The position numbers and the translations under genes are program-made. From Bacillus sp. 491mf (GTDB lineage: Bacteria; Bacillota; Bacilli; Bacillales; Bacillaceae_G), in assembly GCF_900112415.1 (NCBI RefSeq), contig NZ_FOLV01000004.1, forward strand, positions 62,001 through 126,000: 64,000 nucleotides of DNA, read 5' to 3'. The notes beneath the pieces were generated by a model. It worked only from the letters and a program-made list of their open reading frames with translations, made no database searches and was not told where the DNA came from. Of the stretch, positions 17,191 through 26,040 are shown one piece after another. Each line of letters begins with the position of its first letter. Positions within the stretch are counted from its first letter, which is position 1.

Positions 17191-17207
17191 GCATAGGGGG
17201 GATAAGA

Positions 17208-18116
17208 ATGGCTTGGGTTGTAAATAAACAGTCAACACAAGAAGAACTTGCCAATCGATTCCGGACTTTAGTAGAAGCACCTGAAATCTTGCAAATTCCT
17301 GGTGCACATGATGCGATGGTTGCTCTTGTTGCAAAAAACATTGGATTTTCAGCTCTTTATTTATCAGGGGCTGCTTATACAGCAAGTAAGGGTTTACCAG
17401 ATTTAGGGATTGTCACATCTACTGAGGTGGCTGAAAGAGCAAGAGATCTTGTTAGAGCAACGGATTTACCTCTGCTTGTCGATATTGATACAGGGTTTGG
17501 TGGCGTGTTAAATGTAGCAAGAACTGCGGTAGAAATGATGGAAGCAAATGTAGCAGCTGTTCAAATCGAAGATCAGCAACTTCCTAAAAAATGTGGACAT
17601 CTAAATGGTAAAAAACTTGTTTCTATTGAAGAAATGCAACAAAAAATAAAAGTGATAAAAGAAGTAGCACCATCGATGGTTGTTGTGGCTCGTACGGATG
17701 CTCGCGCAGTTGAAGGGTTAGAAGCAGCGATTGAGCGAGCAATTGCTTACATAGAAGCGGGTGCAGATGCGATTTTCCCTGAAGCTTTGCAGTCAGAAGA
17801 AGAGTTTCGTTTATTTTCAAAAAAAGTAACGGTACCTTTACTTGCTAATATGACTGAATTTGGGAAAACACCGTACTATACCGCTGAAGAATTTGCTAAT
17901 ATCGGTTATCAAATGGTCATATATCCAGTGACTTCTCTTCGCGTAGCAGCAAAAGCTTATGAGCGTATTTTTCAGCTTATAAAAGAAGAGGGATCGCAAA
18001 AAGAAGGACTTGCTGATATGCAAACAAGAAGTGAATTATATGAAACAATTTCTTATCATGACTTTGAGGAGTTAGATAAGGGAATTGCAAAAACAATTTT
18101 ATCTGATGGACAATAG
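17208..18116 (+). CDS. mmgF: 2-methylisocitrate lyase
   Basis: The 302-residue PrpB-type lyase splits 2-methylisocitrate into pyruvate and succinate, completing the cycle. The ICL/PEP-mutase signature is present: DIDTGFGG (metal site), IEDQQLPKKCGHLNG (active-site Cys in KKCGH) and VVARTDARAVEG. ATG 17208 follows TAGGGGGGATAAG, 17 bases after the mmgE stop, so the genes are co-transcribed. A terminator follows before the acyl-CoA dehydrogenase gene. Confidence 0.93.
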   Translation: MAWVVNKQSTQEELANRFRTLVEAPEILQIPGAHDAMVALVAKNIGFSALYLSGAAYTASKGLPDLGIVTSTEVAERARDLVRATDLPLLVDIDTGFGGVLNVARTAVEMMEANVAAVQIEDQQLPKKCGHLNGKKLVSIEEMQQKIKVIKEVAPSMVVVARTDARAVEGLEAAIERAIAYIEAGADAIFPEALQSEEEFRLFSKKVTVPLLANMTEFGKTPYYTAEEFANIGYQMVIYPVTSLRVAAKAYERIFQLIKEEGSQKEGLADMQTRSELYETISYHDFEELDKGIAKTILSDGQ

Positions 18117-18124
18117 ATGAGAGC

Positions 18125-18192
18125 AAAAAGCGATGATACACATCTTTAGCAAAAATACCTGCTTGATGTAAGAGAAATCATCGCTTTTTTGT
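18125..18192 (+). terminator. Terminator of the mmgDEF operon
   Basis: AAAAGCGATGAT pairs with ATCATCGCTTTT across a 43-base loop with inner pairing, followed by TTTTTTG. Confidence 0.7.
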
Positions 18193-18341
18193 TATCTTAA
18201 CAAGCTTTTACATTCTATTTCTCACAATATAATATTCATTATCGAGATGTTTTCAATTAAACATTTTATATATTCTTCATAGTTTCTACCGAATATTGGA
18301 ATGGGAAAGTGTTAATTAATGAAATAGTTAGGAGGATGAGA

Positions 18342-20060
18342 ATGAATAAGGCGGAACCGCAATGGAATGATTTCTTTTTACAATACAATAAAACGAGTGG
18401 GGATATTGCTACTCCGGAAGATTTTAATGATGAGGATCAGCTTATATCAAAAACAACTGAACAATTTGTAAAGCAAGAGGTTATTCCACATATGCAATCT
18501 ATTGAGCAGTATGATTATGAAGTTACACGTAAGTTGTTTGAGAAAGCGGGAGATCTAGGCTTACTCAGCATAGAAGTTCCAGAAGCATACGGTGGACTGG
18601 ATTTAGGAAAAAAAGTGTCTGGCATTGTTGCAGAAAAGATGGGATTTGGGGGAGCTTTTAGTGTTTCCTTTAATATCCATGCTGGAGTAGGGACATTGCC
18701 ATATGTCTATTTCGGAACTAAGGAGCAAAAAGAGAAATATTTGCCGAAACTTGCATCAGGAGAGTGGATAGGAGCGTATGCGTTAACAGAACCTAATGCC
18801 GGTTCAGATGCGCTTAATGCGAAAACAAGTGCTGTGCAAAATGAAGAAGGAACAGCGTGGTTATTAAATGGAGAAAAACAATGGATTACAAATGCGCATC
18901 TTGCCGATGTTTATGTCGTTTTTGCAAAAACAAATAAAGGAATGACAGCGTTTATTATCGAAAGAACATGTAAGGGTGTTACTGTTGGGTTAGAAGAGAA
19001 AAAGATGGGGATAAAAGGATCTTCGACTGCAACTCTCATTTTAGAAGATGTATCGGTGCCAAGTACGAATGTATTAGGAGAGGTCGGAAAAGGACATCAC
19101 GTTGCTTTAAATATATTAAATATGGCACGTTTGAAATTAGCTTTTGCTAATATTGGAACGGCAAAACAAGCGATTCAATTAGCTGTAAATTATGGGAAAG
19201 AACGTAAACAATTTGATACAGCATTAGTTGATTTTACAATGATTCAAGAAAAAATTGCAAATATGGTTATTTCTACATATGGAGCAGAAAGTGCTGCGTA
19301 TCGTACGTCAGGTGAATTAGACGGGGCACTTTTTTCGGAACAAGAACATAATGATATTGTCAAAACGATGTCAAATTATGTGATGGAGTGTGCGATTAAT
19401 AAAGTAAATTGTTCAGAAGTACTCGGTGAAATTGTCGATGAAGGTGTGCAAATTCATGGTGGATATGGGTATATGCAAGAATATGAAGTAGAACGCTTAT
19501 ATCGTGATGCGAGGATTAGTCGTATTTTTGAAGGGACAAATGAAATCAATCGCTTAACAATCGCCAAAATGGCACTAAAGAAATTTAAACAAAATGAATC
19601 TGCGGCGGACGAACAAGCAATAGAAGTAAGCACAGAAAGAAATTCCCGATACATCCAGTTGTCAAAACAGTTATTGAACCAATCTTTGAAAACGCTATCT
19701 TATTCTGCTAATCTCAAACTTGACAGGGAACAAGAATATTTACGTATAGTAGCTAACATGCTAAAAGAGTTATATGTGATGGAGTCATCTTTTTTACGTA
19801 CTCAAAAAGCTATAGTGCGAAATGGCGAAGAAAAAGAATTGATAAAGCAGTTAGTAACAGATGTAATTTGTGAAGAAGGCTATCGTCAAATGGAGTCTGA
19901 TGCAATCTCTATTCTTTCAAGTGCACAGCAAGATGAAAATGAGAGACGAATCTTATTAGAGGAAATTCGTCATCAATCAATACCTCTTTACACGAATTTG
20001 TTTATGAAAAAACGAGAAATTGCTAAAGCCATTACGAAGCGTTCTCGATATTTCGTTTAA
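18342..20060 (+). CDS. Acyl-CoA dehydrogenase with C-terminal extension
   Basis: The 572-residue product starts at ATG 18342, five bases after AGGAGGATG; an upstream GTG has no site. The ACAD core spans about residues 25-400: YALTEPNAGSDA, WITNAHLADVYVVFAKT, the catalytic-base and FAD region and IHGGYGYMQEYEVERLYRDA plus RIFEGTNEINRL. About 170 further helical residues follow, as in the long AcdA/FadE-type enzymes of Bacillus. With the downstream 3-hydroxyisobutyrate genes, a role oxidising isobutyryl-CoA (valine) or another branched acyl-CoA is likely, but substrate cannot be read from sequence. Confidence 0.88.
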   Translation: MNKAEPQWNDFFLQYNKTSGDIATPEDFNDEDQLISKTTEQFVKQEVIPHMQSIEQYDYEVTRKLFEKAGDLGLLSIEVPEAYGGLDLGKKVSGIVAEKMGFGGAFSVSFNIHAGVGTLPYVYFGTKEQKEKYLPKLASGEWIGAYALTEPNAGSDALNAKTSAVQNEEGTAWLLNGEKQWITNAHLADVYVVFAKTNKGMTAFIIERTCKGVTVGLEEKKMGIKGSSTATLILEDVSVPSTNVLGEVGKGHHVALNILNMARLKLAFANIGTAKQAIQLAVNYGKERKQFDTALVDFTMIQEKIANMVISTYGAESAAYRTSGELDGALFSEQEHNDIVKTMSNYVMECAINKVNCSEVLGEIVDEGVQIHGGYGYMQEYEVERLYRDARISRIFEGTNEINRLTIAKMALKKFKQNESAADEQAIEVSTERNSRYIQLSKQLLNQSLKTLSYSANLKLDREQEYLRIVANMLKELYVMESSFLRTQKAIVRNGEEKELIKQLVTDVICEEGYRQMESDAISILSSAQQDENERRILLEEIRHQSIPLYTNLFMKKREIAKAITKRSRYFV

Positions 20061-20077
20061 ATAGGGAGGAAAGCGAT

Positions 20078-20968
20078 ATGAAAAAGATTGGTTTAATAGG
20101 TTTAGGAAACATGGGTCTACCAATGTCTGAAAATTTAATCACTGCAAACTTCATTGTGTGCGGAGTAGATTTAAATAAAGAAGCTGAAAATTCATTTCAA
20201 CAAGCAGGCGGAATTATTGGCCTGTCTATTCCTCAATTAGCGGAAAGTTGTGAAATGATTTTAACGAGCTTACCTTCGTCTCGTGCAGTAGAAACAGTTT
20301 ACTTAGGAGAAGACGGACTTATTAATAATAGTCATCCGGGCATAATTTTAATTGATACAAGTACAGTTGCACCGCAACTTAATATGAAAATTGCGGAAGC
20401 AGCTAAGCGTAAAGGAATTGATTTTTTAGCAGCGCCAGTTAGCGGAGGAGTTATTGGAGCGATAAATCGAACACTTACGTTTATGGTTGGTGGCCCGAAA
20501 GAAGTATTTGAAAAATCTTTACCAGTATTAGATGTATTGGGAGAAAATATCTTTCATGTGAGTGAAAAAATTGATAGTGGTACGACGGTGAAACTTATAA
20601 ATAATTTACTGATTGGTTTTTATACAGCGGGAGTTAGTGAAGCGCTTAGTTTGGCTAAACATAGCGATATGGATTTAGAAAAACTATTTGATATATTAAA
20701 TGTTAGCTATGGACAAAGTCGTATTTATGAACGTAATTATAAAAGTTTTATCGCAACTGAAAACTACGAACCAGGTTTCACGGTTAATCTATTAAAAAAA
20801 GACTTAGGGTTTGCATTAGATTTGGCAAACGATAACAACTTACAATTGCCAGTTAGTAAAATGTTACTAGATCTATATGAAGAAGCAGGAAAAGAGGGAT
20901 TTGGAGAGAAAGATATGGCTGTTCTGTATAAAAAAGTGAACGAACAAAAAATTTCGACTAACGAGTAG
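20078..20968 (+). CDS. mmsB: 3-hydroxyisobutyrate dehydrogenase
   Basis: The 296-residue enzyme oxidises 3-hydroxyisobutyrate to methylmalonate semialdehyde with NAD. The N-terminal Rossmann motif is GLIGLGNMGLPMSENL. The substrate loop is FLAAPVSGGVIGA, and the catalytic Lys lies in GTTVKLINNLLIG. AGGGAGGAAAGCGAT precedes ATG 20078, 17 bases after the acyl-CoA dehydrogenase gene, so both are in one operon. The related hydroxyacid dehydrogenases (tartronate semialdehyde reductase) are less likely given the neighbours. Confidence 0.88.
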   Translation: MKKIGLIGLGNMGLPMSENLITANFIVCGVDLNKEAENSFQQAGGIIGLSIPQLAESCEMILTSLPSSRAVETVYLGEDGLINNSHPGIILIDTSTVAPQLNMKIAEAAKRKGIDFLAAPVSGGVIGAINRTLTFMVGGPKEVFEKSLPVLDVLGENIFHVSEKIDSGTTVKLINNLLIGFYTAGVSEALSLAKHSDMDLEKLFDILNVSYGQSRIYERNYKSFIATENYEPGFTVNLLKKDLGFALDLANDNNLQLPVSKMLLDLYEEAGKEGFGEKDMAVLYKKVNEQKISTNE

Positions 20969-21048
20969 AAAGGGTATACTTTTAATATTCGGAATAATTA
21001 ATCTATTTTTCGAGAGATAGCTATTATACAAGAAAAGGAGAGAATAAA

Positions 21049-22509
21049 ATGATTATAACAGACGTAAAAAAAATGAAAAATCATATTAATGGAGAATGGG
21101 TGGATTCTACTGGTACTGAAATTGAAACGGTACCCAATCCCGCAAATGGAAAAGTAATCGCTTATGTTCCACTCTCCACAAAAACCGATGTAGATAAAGC
21201 GGTGGAGGCAGCAAAATGCGCTTATGAAACATGGTCACAAGTGCCGGTTCCAAACCGAACAAGATTCTTATATAAATATGTACAGCTTTTACAAGAGCAT
21301 AAAGACGAGTTAGCTCAAATTATTACATTAGAGAACGGGAAAACATTAAAGGATGCTAGTGGAGAAGTGCAACGCGGAATAGAAGCTGTGGAACTAGCTA
21401 CTTCTACACCGAACTTAATGATGGGACAAGCACTTCCGAATATTGCAGGGGGAATTGATGGTTCGATTTGGCGTTATCCGCTTGGTGTAGTTGCTGGGAT
21501 TACACCGTTTAATTTTCCGATGATGATTCCGCTTTGGATGTTCCCACTTGCGATTGCTTGCGGAAATACATTCGTCTTGAAAACATCAGAACGAACGCCT
21601 TTATTAGGAGCAAAGCTTGTTGAATTATTTTATGAAGCAGGGTTTCCTAAAGGTGTCCTAAACTTAGTACACGGTGGTAAAGAAGTTGTAAATAGTGTGC
21701 TTGAGAATAAGGACATTCAAGCTGTTTCTTTTGTCGGTTCAGAACCAGTTGCTAAATATGTATATCAAACTGGTACAGCTAACGGAAAACGAGTTCAAGC
21801 ATTGGCAGGTGCGAAAAATCATGCGATTGTTATGCCAGATTGTGATCTTGAAAAAACAGTTCAAGGCGTAGTTGGAGCAGCGTTTGCTAGCAGCGGTGAA
21901 CGCTGTATGGCTTGTTCTGTTGTTGCGGTAGTAGACGAAATTGCTGATCAATTCATTGATGTACTCGTTTCTGAAACACGCAAGTTAAAAGTAGGAGACG
22001 GCCGTTATGAAGAAAACTTTGTTGGACCACTAATTCGTGAAGTTCATAAAGAGCGCGTTATTGGCTATATTAATAGCGGTGTATCCGAAGGTGCTACATT
22101 ATTAGTAGACGGACGTAATATAAAAGAAGATGTAGAAGAAGGATATTATGTAGGTGCAACGATTTTTGATCATGTACAGCCGGATATGAAAATTTGGCAA
22201 GATGAAATATTTGCACCTGTTTTAAGTATTGTGAGAGTAAAAGACCTTGAAGAGGGAATCGAGCTTACAAATAAGTCTAAATTTGCAAATGGTGCAGTCA
22301 TTTATACTTCAAGTGGGAAACATGCTCAAATTTTCCGCGATAAAATTGATGCTGGCATGATTGGTGTGAATGTTAACGTTCCAGCACCAATGGCATTTTT
22401 CGCATTTGCAGGAAATAAAGCTTCTTTCTACGGTGACCTAGGTACAAACGGAAAAGATGGTGTACAATTTTATACACGTAAAAAAGTAGTGACAGAACGC
22501 TGGTTTTAA
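21049..22509 (+). CDS. mmsA: Methylmalonate-semialdehyde dehydrogenase (CoA-acylating)
   Basis: The 486-residue aldehyde dehydrogenase converts methylmalonate semialdehyde, NAD and CoA to propionyl-CoA and CO2. AAAGGAGAGAAT precedes ATG 21049. The family-specific block [20 protein letters not shown] and the catalytic Cys region [11 protein letters not shown] (in place of the GQxC of other aldehyde dehydrogenases) identify the CoA-dependent branch. The homologous inositol enzyme IolA has the same activity, but no iol genes are present here. Its product feeds mmgD. It is the last gene of the block, and a convergent terminator follows. Confidence 0.9.
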   Translation: MIITDVKKMKNHINGEWVDSTGTEIETVPNPANGKVIAYVPLSTKTDVDKAVEAAKCAYETWSQVPVPNRTRFLYKYVQLLQEHKDELAQIITLENGKTLKDASGEVQRGIEAVELATSTPNLMMGQALPNIAGGIDGSIWRYPLGVVAGITPFNFPMMIPLWMFPLAIACGNTFVLKTSERTPLLGAKLVELFYEAGFPKGVLNLVHGGKEVVNSVLENKDIQAVSFVGSEPVAKYVYQTGTANGKRVQALAGAKNHAIVMPDCDLEKTVQGVVGAAFASSGERCMACSVVAVVDEIADQFIDVLVSETRKLKVGDGRYEENFVGPLIREVHKERVIGYINSGVSEGATLLVDGRNIKEDVEEGYYVGATIFDHVQPDMKIWQDEIFAPVLSIVRVKDLEEGIELTNKSKFANGAVIYTSSGKHAQIFRDKIDAGMIGVNVNVPAPMAFFAFAGNKASFYGDLGTNGKDGVQFYTRKKVVTERWF

Positions 22510-22517
22510 GGGAATGT

Positions 22518-22552
22518 AAAAAAGTGTCCATTGCATTGGACACTTTTTTATA
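22518..22552. terminator. Bidirectional terminator between converging mmsA and hydrolase genes
   Basis: AAAAAGTGTCCA / TGGACACTTTTT with a short loop and T/A runs on both sides. Confidence 0.85.
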
Positions 22553-22580
22553 CGTTTTGTGCTGGGAATTTCACTTACTA

Positions 22581-23636
22581 TTATGAATTTCTTTGAAGGT
22601 GGAAAAAATTATTTACAACTTCGTCTGAAACTTCTTCCAAATGTTTATATTCATATTGCGGATTTTGGTCCTTATCGATGACAACAGAGCGTATTCCTTC
22701 GAAAAAGTCCTTATGTTTCAGAAAGTTTTTAGCGAGTACAAGGTCAGTAGCAAAGCACTCTTCTACAGTTTTTTCTTTCCCATCAATAAATTGTTTTAAT
22801 GTAATCTTTAAAGAGAATGGTGATTTTGACAGCATTGTTTCTTTTGTTTGAGTTGCAAAAGGGCTCGCATCTTTCTCTAAAGAATGGATAATTTCTTCGA
22901 CAGTGTGAAAAGAAAAGTGTTTATTAATCTCTGTTTGGAATGACGAAAGTTCACTTTCGTTAACAGGAAGTTCAGAATAATCATTGATTAGCTCTGTTAA
23001 TGCTGTATGTATATATTTTGTATGCCAATCTATTTGTTCAATGTGATTCAGGAAAGCATTTAAGTTCTCACTTGTTAAATAAAAGTCAGCAGCATTGATA
23101 TATAGTACATCTGGTGCTTTAATGACAGAAGCAGTTAATGCTAAGTAACGTCCGGTATTGCCCGGCGCTTTATTTAAGAAATAAGCTGATCCGACATCTG
23201 GGAAAAAACCGATATTCATTTCTGGCATTGCCCATTTTGTTCGCTCAGTTACAATTCTATGACTAGCTCCGTAAGTGAGTCCAACTCCTCCGCCCATAAC
23301 AATACCATCTAAACATGCGAGAATTGGTTTGGAGAATTTATAAATGAGTAAATCTAATTGGAACTCATCTTCGAAAAATTGCTCTGCTTTTTGCAAGGCA
23401 GAGTCATCTAAACTTGCTTCGTAAAGAGTCTTAATGTCACCGCCGGCACAAAGTCCCTTCGTACCCGCGCCTTTTATAATAACAAGATGAATATGATCAT
23501 CTATTTCCCATTCTTTCAATTTTTGCGTCATTGGTCCTATCATTTCATAAGAAATGGAGTTTAATGCTTTGGGGCGATTCAACGTAATGGTAGCTACGCC
23601 ATTTTTGTTAACTGAAAATAGAACTTGATCAGTCAT
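22581..23636 (-). CDS. 3-hydroxyisobutyryl-CoA hydrolase (crotonase superfamily)
   Basis: The 351-residue product is longer than enoyl-CoA hydratases (about 260) and fits HIBYL-CoA hydrolases. Motifs include AGTKGLCAGGDIKTLYEA (oxyanion hole), FSKPILACLDGIVMGGGVGLTYG and MPEMNIGFFPDVGSAYFLNK, where the Glu and Asp match the hydrolase active site. ATG 23636 follows AAAGGAGGATATA. Hydrolysis of 3-hydroxyisobutyryl-CoA yields the substrate of mmsB, so this convergent gene completes the valine route. No enoyl-CoA hydratase for the preceding hydration step is in the window. Confidence 0.85.
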   Translation of the reverse strand: MTDQVLFSVNKNGVATITLNRPKALNSISYEMIGPMTQKLKEWEIDDHIHLVIIKGAGTKGLCAGGDIKTLYEASLDDSALQKAEQFFEDEFQLDLLIYKFSKPILACLDGIVMGGGVGLTYGASHRIVTERTKWAMPEMNIGFFPDVGSAYFLNKAPGNTGRYLALTASVIKAPDVLYINAADFYLTSENLNAFLNHIEQIDWHTKYIHTALTELINDYSELPVNESELSSFQTEINKHFSFHTVEEIIHSLEKDASPFATQTKETMLSKSPFSLKITLKQFIDGKEKTVEECFATDLVLAKNFLKHKDFFEGIRSVVIDKDQNPQYEYKHLEEVSDEVVNNFFHLQRNS

Positions 23637-24081
23637 GTATATCCTCCTTTATCATTCTCTGTTTGTTTTTACATGTTGTGTCAGTGCAAATATACGTTTT
23701 GTAATAAGACAGAGAAAGTGCGTGTTTATATAAACTTCTTGTTTTTTTTCATTAATCCTGCATAAGGGCATGTCTTTCTTTGTATTAAAATGAAGAGCAA
23801 CTGAATATACTGTAGAAAATAGACAGGATCTTTACAAATCATGCATTTTTTGGCGAGATATTTTGGAAGGGTTCTATAAAAGAAAAAGGAATATTAATCT
23901 TCGTATGATGAATTGATATGTTTTGCAACGGTTGTTATAAAACATATGATTTGTAATTTTTCATAATACAGGCTTTAATAAATAGATATAATGAGTTTTC
24001 GATATTGTAGCTTTATTTATTATTAATTATAGAATGTTTTCATTCATGTGCCCAAAGAAAGTAAAGGAAGGGGAGATTGGG
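23637..24081. other. Divergent promoter region, no gene seen
   Basis: About 440 AT-rich bases separate the hydrolase gene (minus) from a small membrane gene (plus). I see promoter-like AT-rich boxes but no repeat, hairpin or coding frame worth naming. Confidence 0.4.
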
Positions 24082-24342
24082 ATGCCAGGGCCTTTGCTAT
24101 TATCGGTCATTATTTTGTCTTCTATTATGGTTGGTTTAGCTTTTTATTTCCATCAAGAGGATTCAGAGCAAAATACGATACAAGATAAAGTACGAATGGT
24201 ATTTCCAATTTTCATTTTAACAATTGCAATTGGCTTTGCATTAACTGAAAATAATTACGTTGCAATTCTTTCGTGGCTGTTTATGACAGTGCTATTATTC
24301 ATTATTTTGTACGCTGTAATGAAGGATTATTTACAAAAATAA
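24082..24342 (+). CDS. Small three-span membrane protein, unknown function
   Basis: The 86-residue product starts at ATG 24082, chosen because AGGGGAGATTGG lies just before it. Three hydrophobic segments (LLLSVIILSSIMVGLAF, MVFPIFILTIAIGFAL, AILSWLFMTVLLFIILYAVM) are separated by a short acidic loop and a TENNY turn. There is no recognised domain. A weak terminator (GTGC...GCAC plus T-rich) follows. Confidence 0.6.
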   Translation: MPGPLLLSVIILSSIMVGLAFYFHQEDSEQNTIQDKVRMVFPIFILTIAIGFALTENNYVAILSWLFMTVLLFIILYAVMKDYLQK

Positions 24343-24620
24343 ATGTGCTGTAAACGGCACTTTTATTTTAAAGTAATAATTAATTTCACATACCGTAATA
24401 AAAAGAAATAAAAACTTAACCGTTTAAAATCTCTTTAGGATTTAAAACAATTAAGTTTCACTTTATATTCTGTTGCTACTTTTCTCATACTACAAATGAA
24501 TAGTGACAGAAGCCGAGTGAGTTTTTAATAGGGAAGTCATACCATTCTTACTCATTCTCTTGTCAATCAGTAATGCCCGCTATACTATAAAATAGAGACA
24601 TAAAAAAGGGGTGTTTTTGC

Positions 24621-24860
24621 ATGAAGTTTGAAATGCATACAAAGATTATTGCAAATGAAACCGAGAAACGATTACATACAGAAGATAATATTTTTCAGTT
24701 AATGTTAGAAGGCTATCATTTATTTGTCGTAGATGAAATATTACCAGTGTATAAAACAAGGCAAGAACTTGTTGGAAGTGCCGTTGTCAAGAAAGTGGAA
24801 TGGGCTGAGGGAAGAACAACGCTTTTATATCAACTTGTTTCCCTTCAATCTGTGAATTAA
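24621..24860 (+). CDS. Small conserved protein, possibly DUF2584 family
   Basis: The 79-residue soluble protein begins MKFEMHTKIIANETEKRLHT and ends LLYQLVSLQSVN, with an EGYHLFVVDEILPVYKTR core that suggests a compact beta-rich fold. AAAAAAGGGGTG lies upstream of the ATG. It is 22 bases before sbcD on the same strand, so it is probably the first gene of the sbcDC operon. The family assignment is from memory of similar small Bacillus proteins and is uncertain. Confidence 0.6.
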   Translation: MKFEMHTKIIANETEKRLHTEDNIFQLMLEGYHLFVVDEILPVYKTRQELVGSAVVKKVEWAEGRTTLLYQLVSLQSVN

Positions 24861-24882
24861 TAGAAAAGAAAGGAAGGAAAAG

Positions 24883-26040
24883 ATGAAATTTTTTCATACA
24901 GCCGATTGGCATTTAGGAAAGCTTGTACATGGTGTTTATATGACAGAAGATCAGCGCTATGTTTTAGAACAATTTATACAAGCAGTGAAAGAAGAAAAAC
25001 CAGATGCAGTCATTATTGCAGGAGATTTATACGACCGTGCTATTCCGCCGACAGAGGCGGTTGATTTATTAAATGAAACATTACAAAAAATTGTAATTGA
25101 ATTACAAACACCAGTACTAGCGATTGCAGGAAATCATGATAGTCCAGATCGTATTCATTTTGGAAGTAGTTTAATGAAGAAACAAGGCTTGCACATTGTC
25201 GGACAATTTCAATATCCATATGAACCAGTTGTTATGTATGATGAATATGGAGAAGTACATTTTCATTTAGTCCCATATGTTGATCCAAGCATCGTTCGTC
25301 ATGTCATGAAAAATGATGACATTCGCAGTCATGACGATGCAATGCGTATTTTTATGAATGAGTTATCGGAAAATATGGATAAAGAGGCGCGTCATGTTTT
25401 TGTCGGACATGCTTTTGTAACATCAGCAGGGGAAGCAGAAGAAAATACAAGTGATGCTGAAAGGCCATTATCTATTGGCGGAGCAGAATATGTAAACAGT
25501 CATTATTTTGATGCTTTTCATTACACAGCGCTTGGTCATTTGCACCAGGCGCATTACGTACGAAATGAAACAATTCGCTATGCAGGTTCGCCGCTCTCAT
25601 ATTCTATTTCAGAAGAGCATCATAAAAAAGGGTATTACATTGTTGAATTAAATGAAGCAGGGCAAGTAACCCTTGAGAAACGATCGTTAACACCAAAGCG
25701 GAAAATGAGAACGGTTGAGGCGAAAATTGATGAGTTGCTGCAACATCCTGTATGCGAAGACTATGTATTTGTAAAATTATTAGATGAAAATCCTGTATTG
25801 CAGCCGATGGAAAAGATTCGTTCTGTTTATCCAAATGCAATGCATGTAGAGCGAGTTATACAAAGAAAAGAATTAGTAAATGAAGATATTGCGGTTACTT
25901 CACGCCATAAAATGGATGATCTTTCCCTTGTGAAAGCTTTTTATAAAGAAATGAAAGGGACGGAGTTATCAGAAGAAAAAGAACGTCTCTTCATAGAAGT
26001 ATTAAAAACAGTTCATGAACGAGAGGGGGAGAGAGCATGA
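24883..26040 (+). CDS. sbcD: Exonuclease SbcD (Mre11-like nuclease subunit)
   Basis: The 385-residue product is the nuclease half of SbcCD, which cuts DNA hairpins and blocked ends. The calcineurin-like phosphodiesterase motifs are in order: FFHTADWHLGK, IIAGDLYDR, LAIAGNHDSPDR, FVGHAFV and TALGHLHQAH. AAGGAAGGAAAAG precedes ATG 24883. Its stop overlaps the sbcC start (ATGA), so the two subunits are translationally coupled. Confidence 0.96.
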   Translation: MKFFHTADWHLGKLVHGVYMTEDQRYVLEQFIQAVKEEKPDAVIIAGDLYDRAIPPTEAVDLLNETLQKIVIELQTPVLAIAGNHDSPDRIHFGSSLMKKQGLHIVGQFQYPYEPVVMYDEYGEVHFHLVPYVDPSIVRHVMKNDDIRSHDDAMRIFMNELSENMDKEARHVFVGHAFVTSAGEAEENTSDAERPLSIGGAEYVNSHYFDAFHYTALGHLHQAHYVRNETIRYAGSPLSYSISEEHHKKGYYIVELNEAGQVTLEKRSLTPKRKMRTVEAKIDELLQHPVCEDYVFVKLLDENPVLQPMEKIRSVYPNAMHVERVIQRKELVNEDIAVTSRHKMDDLSLVKAFYKEMKGTELSEEKERLFIEVLKTVHEREGERA

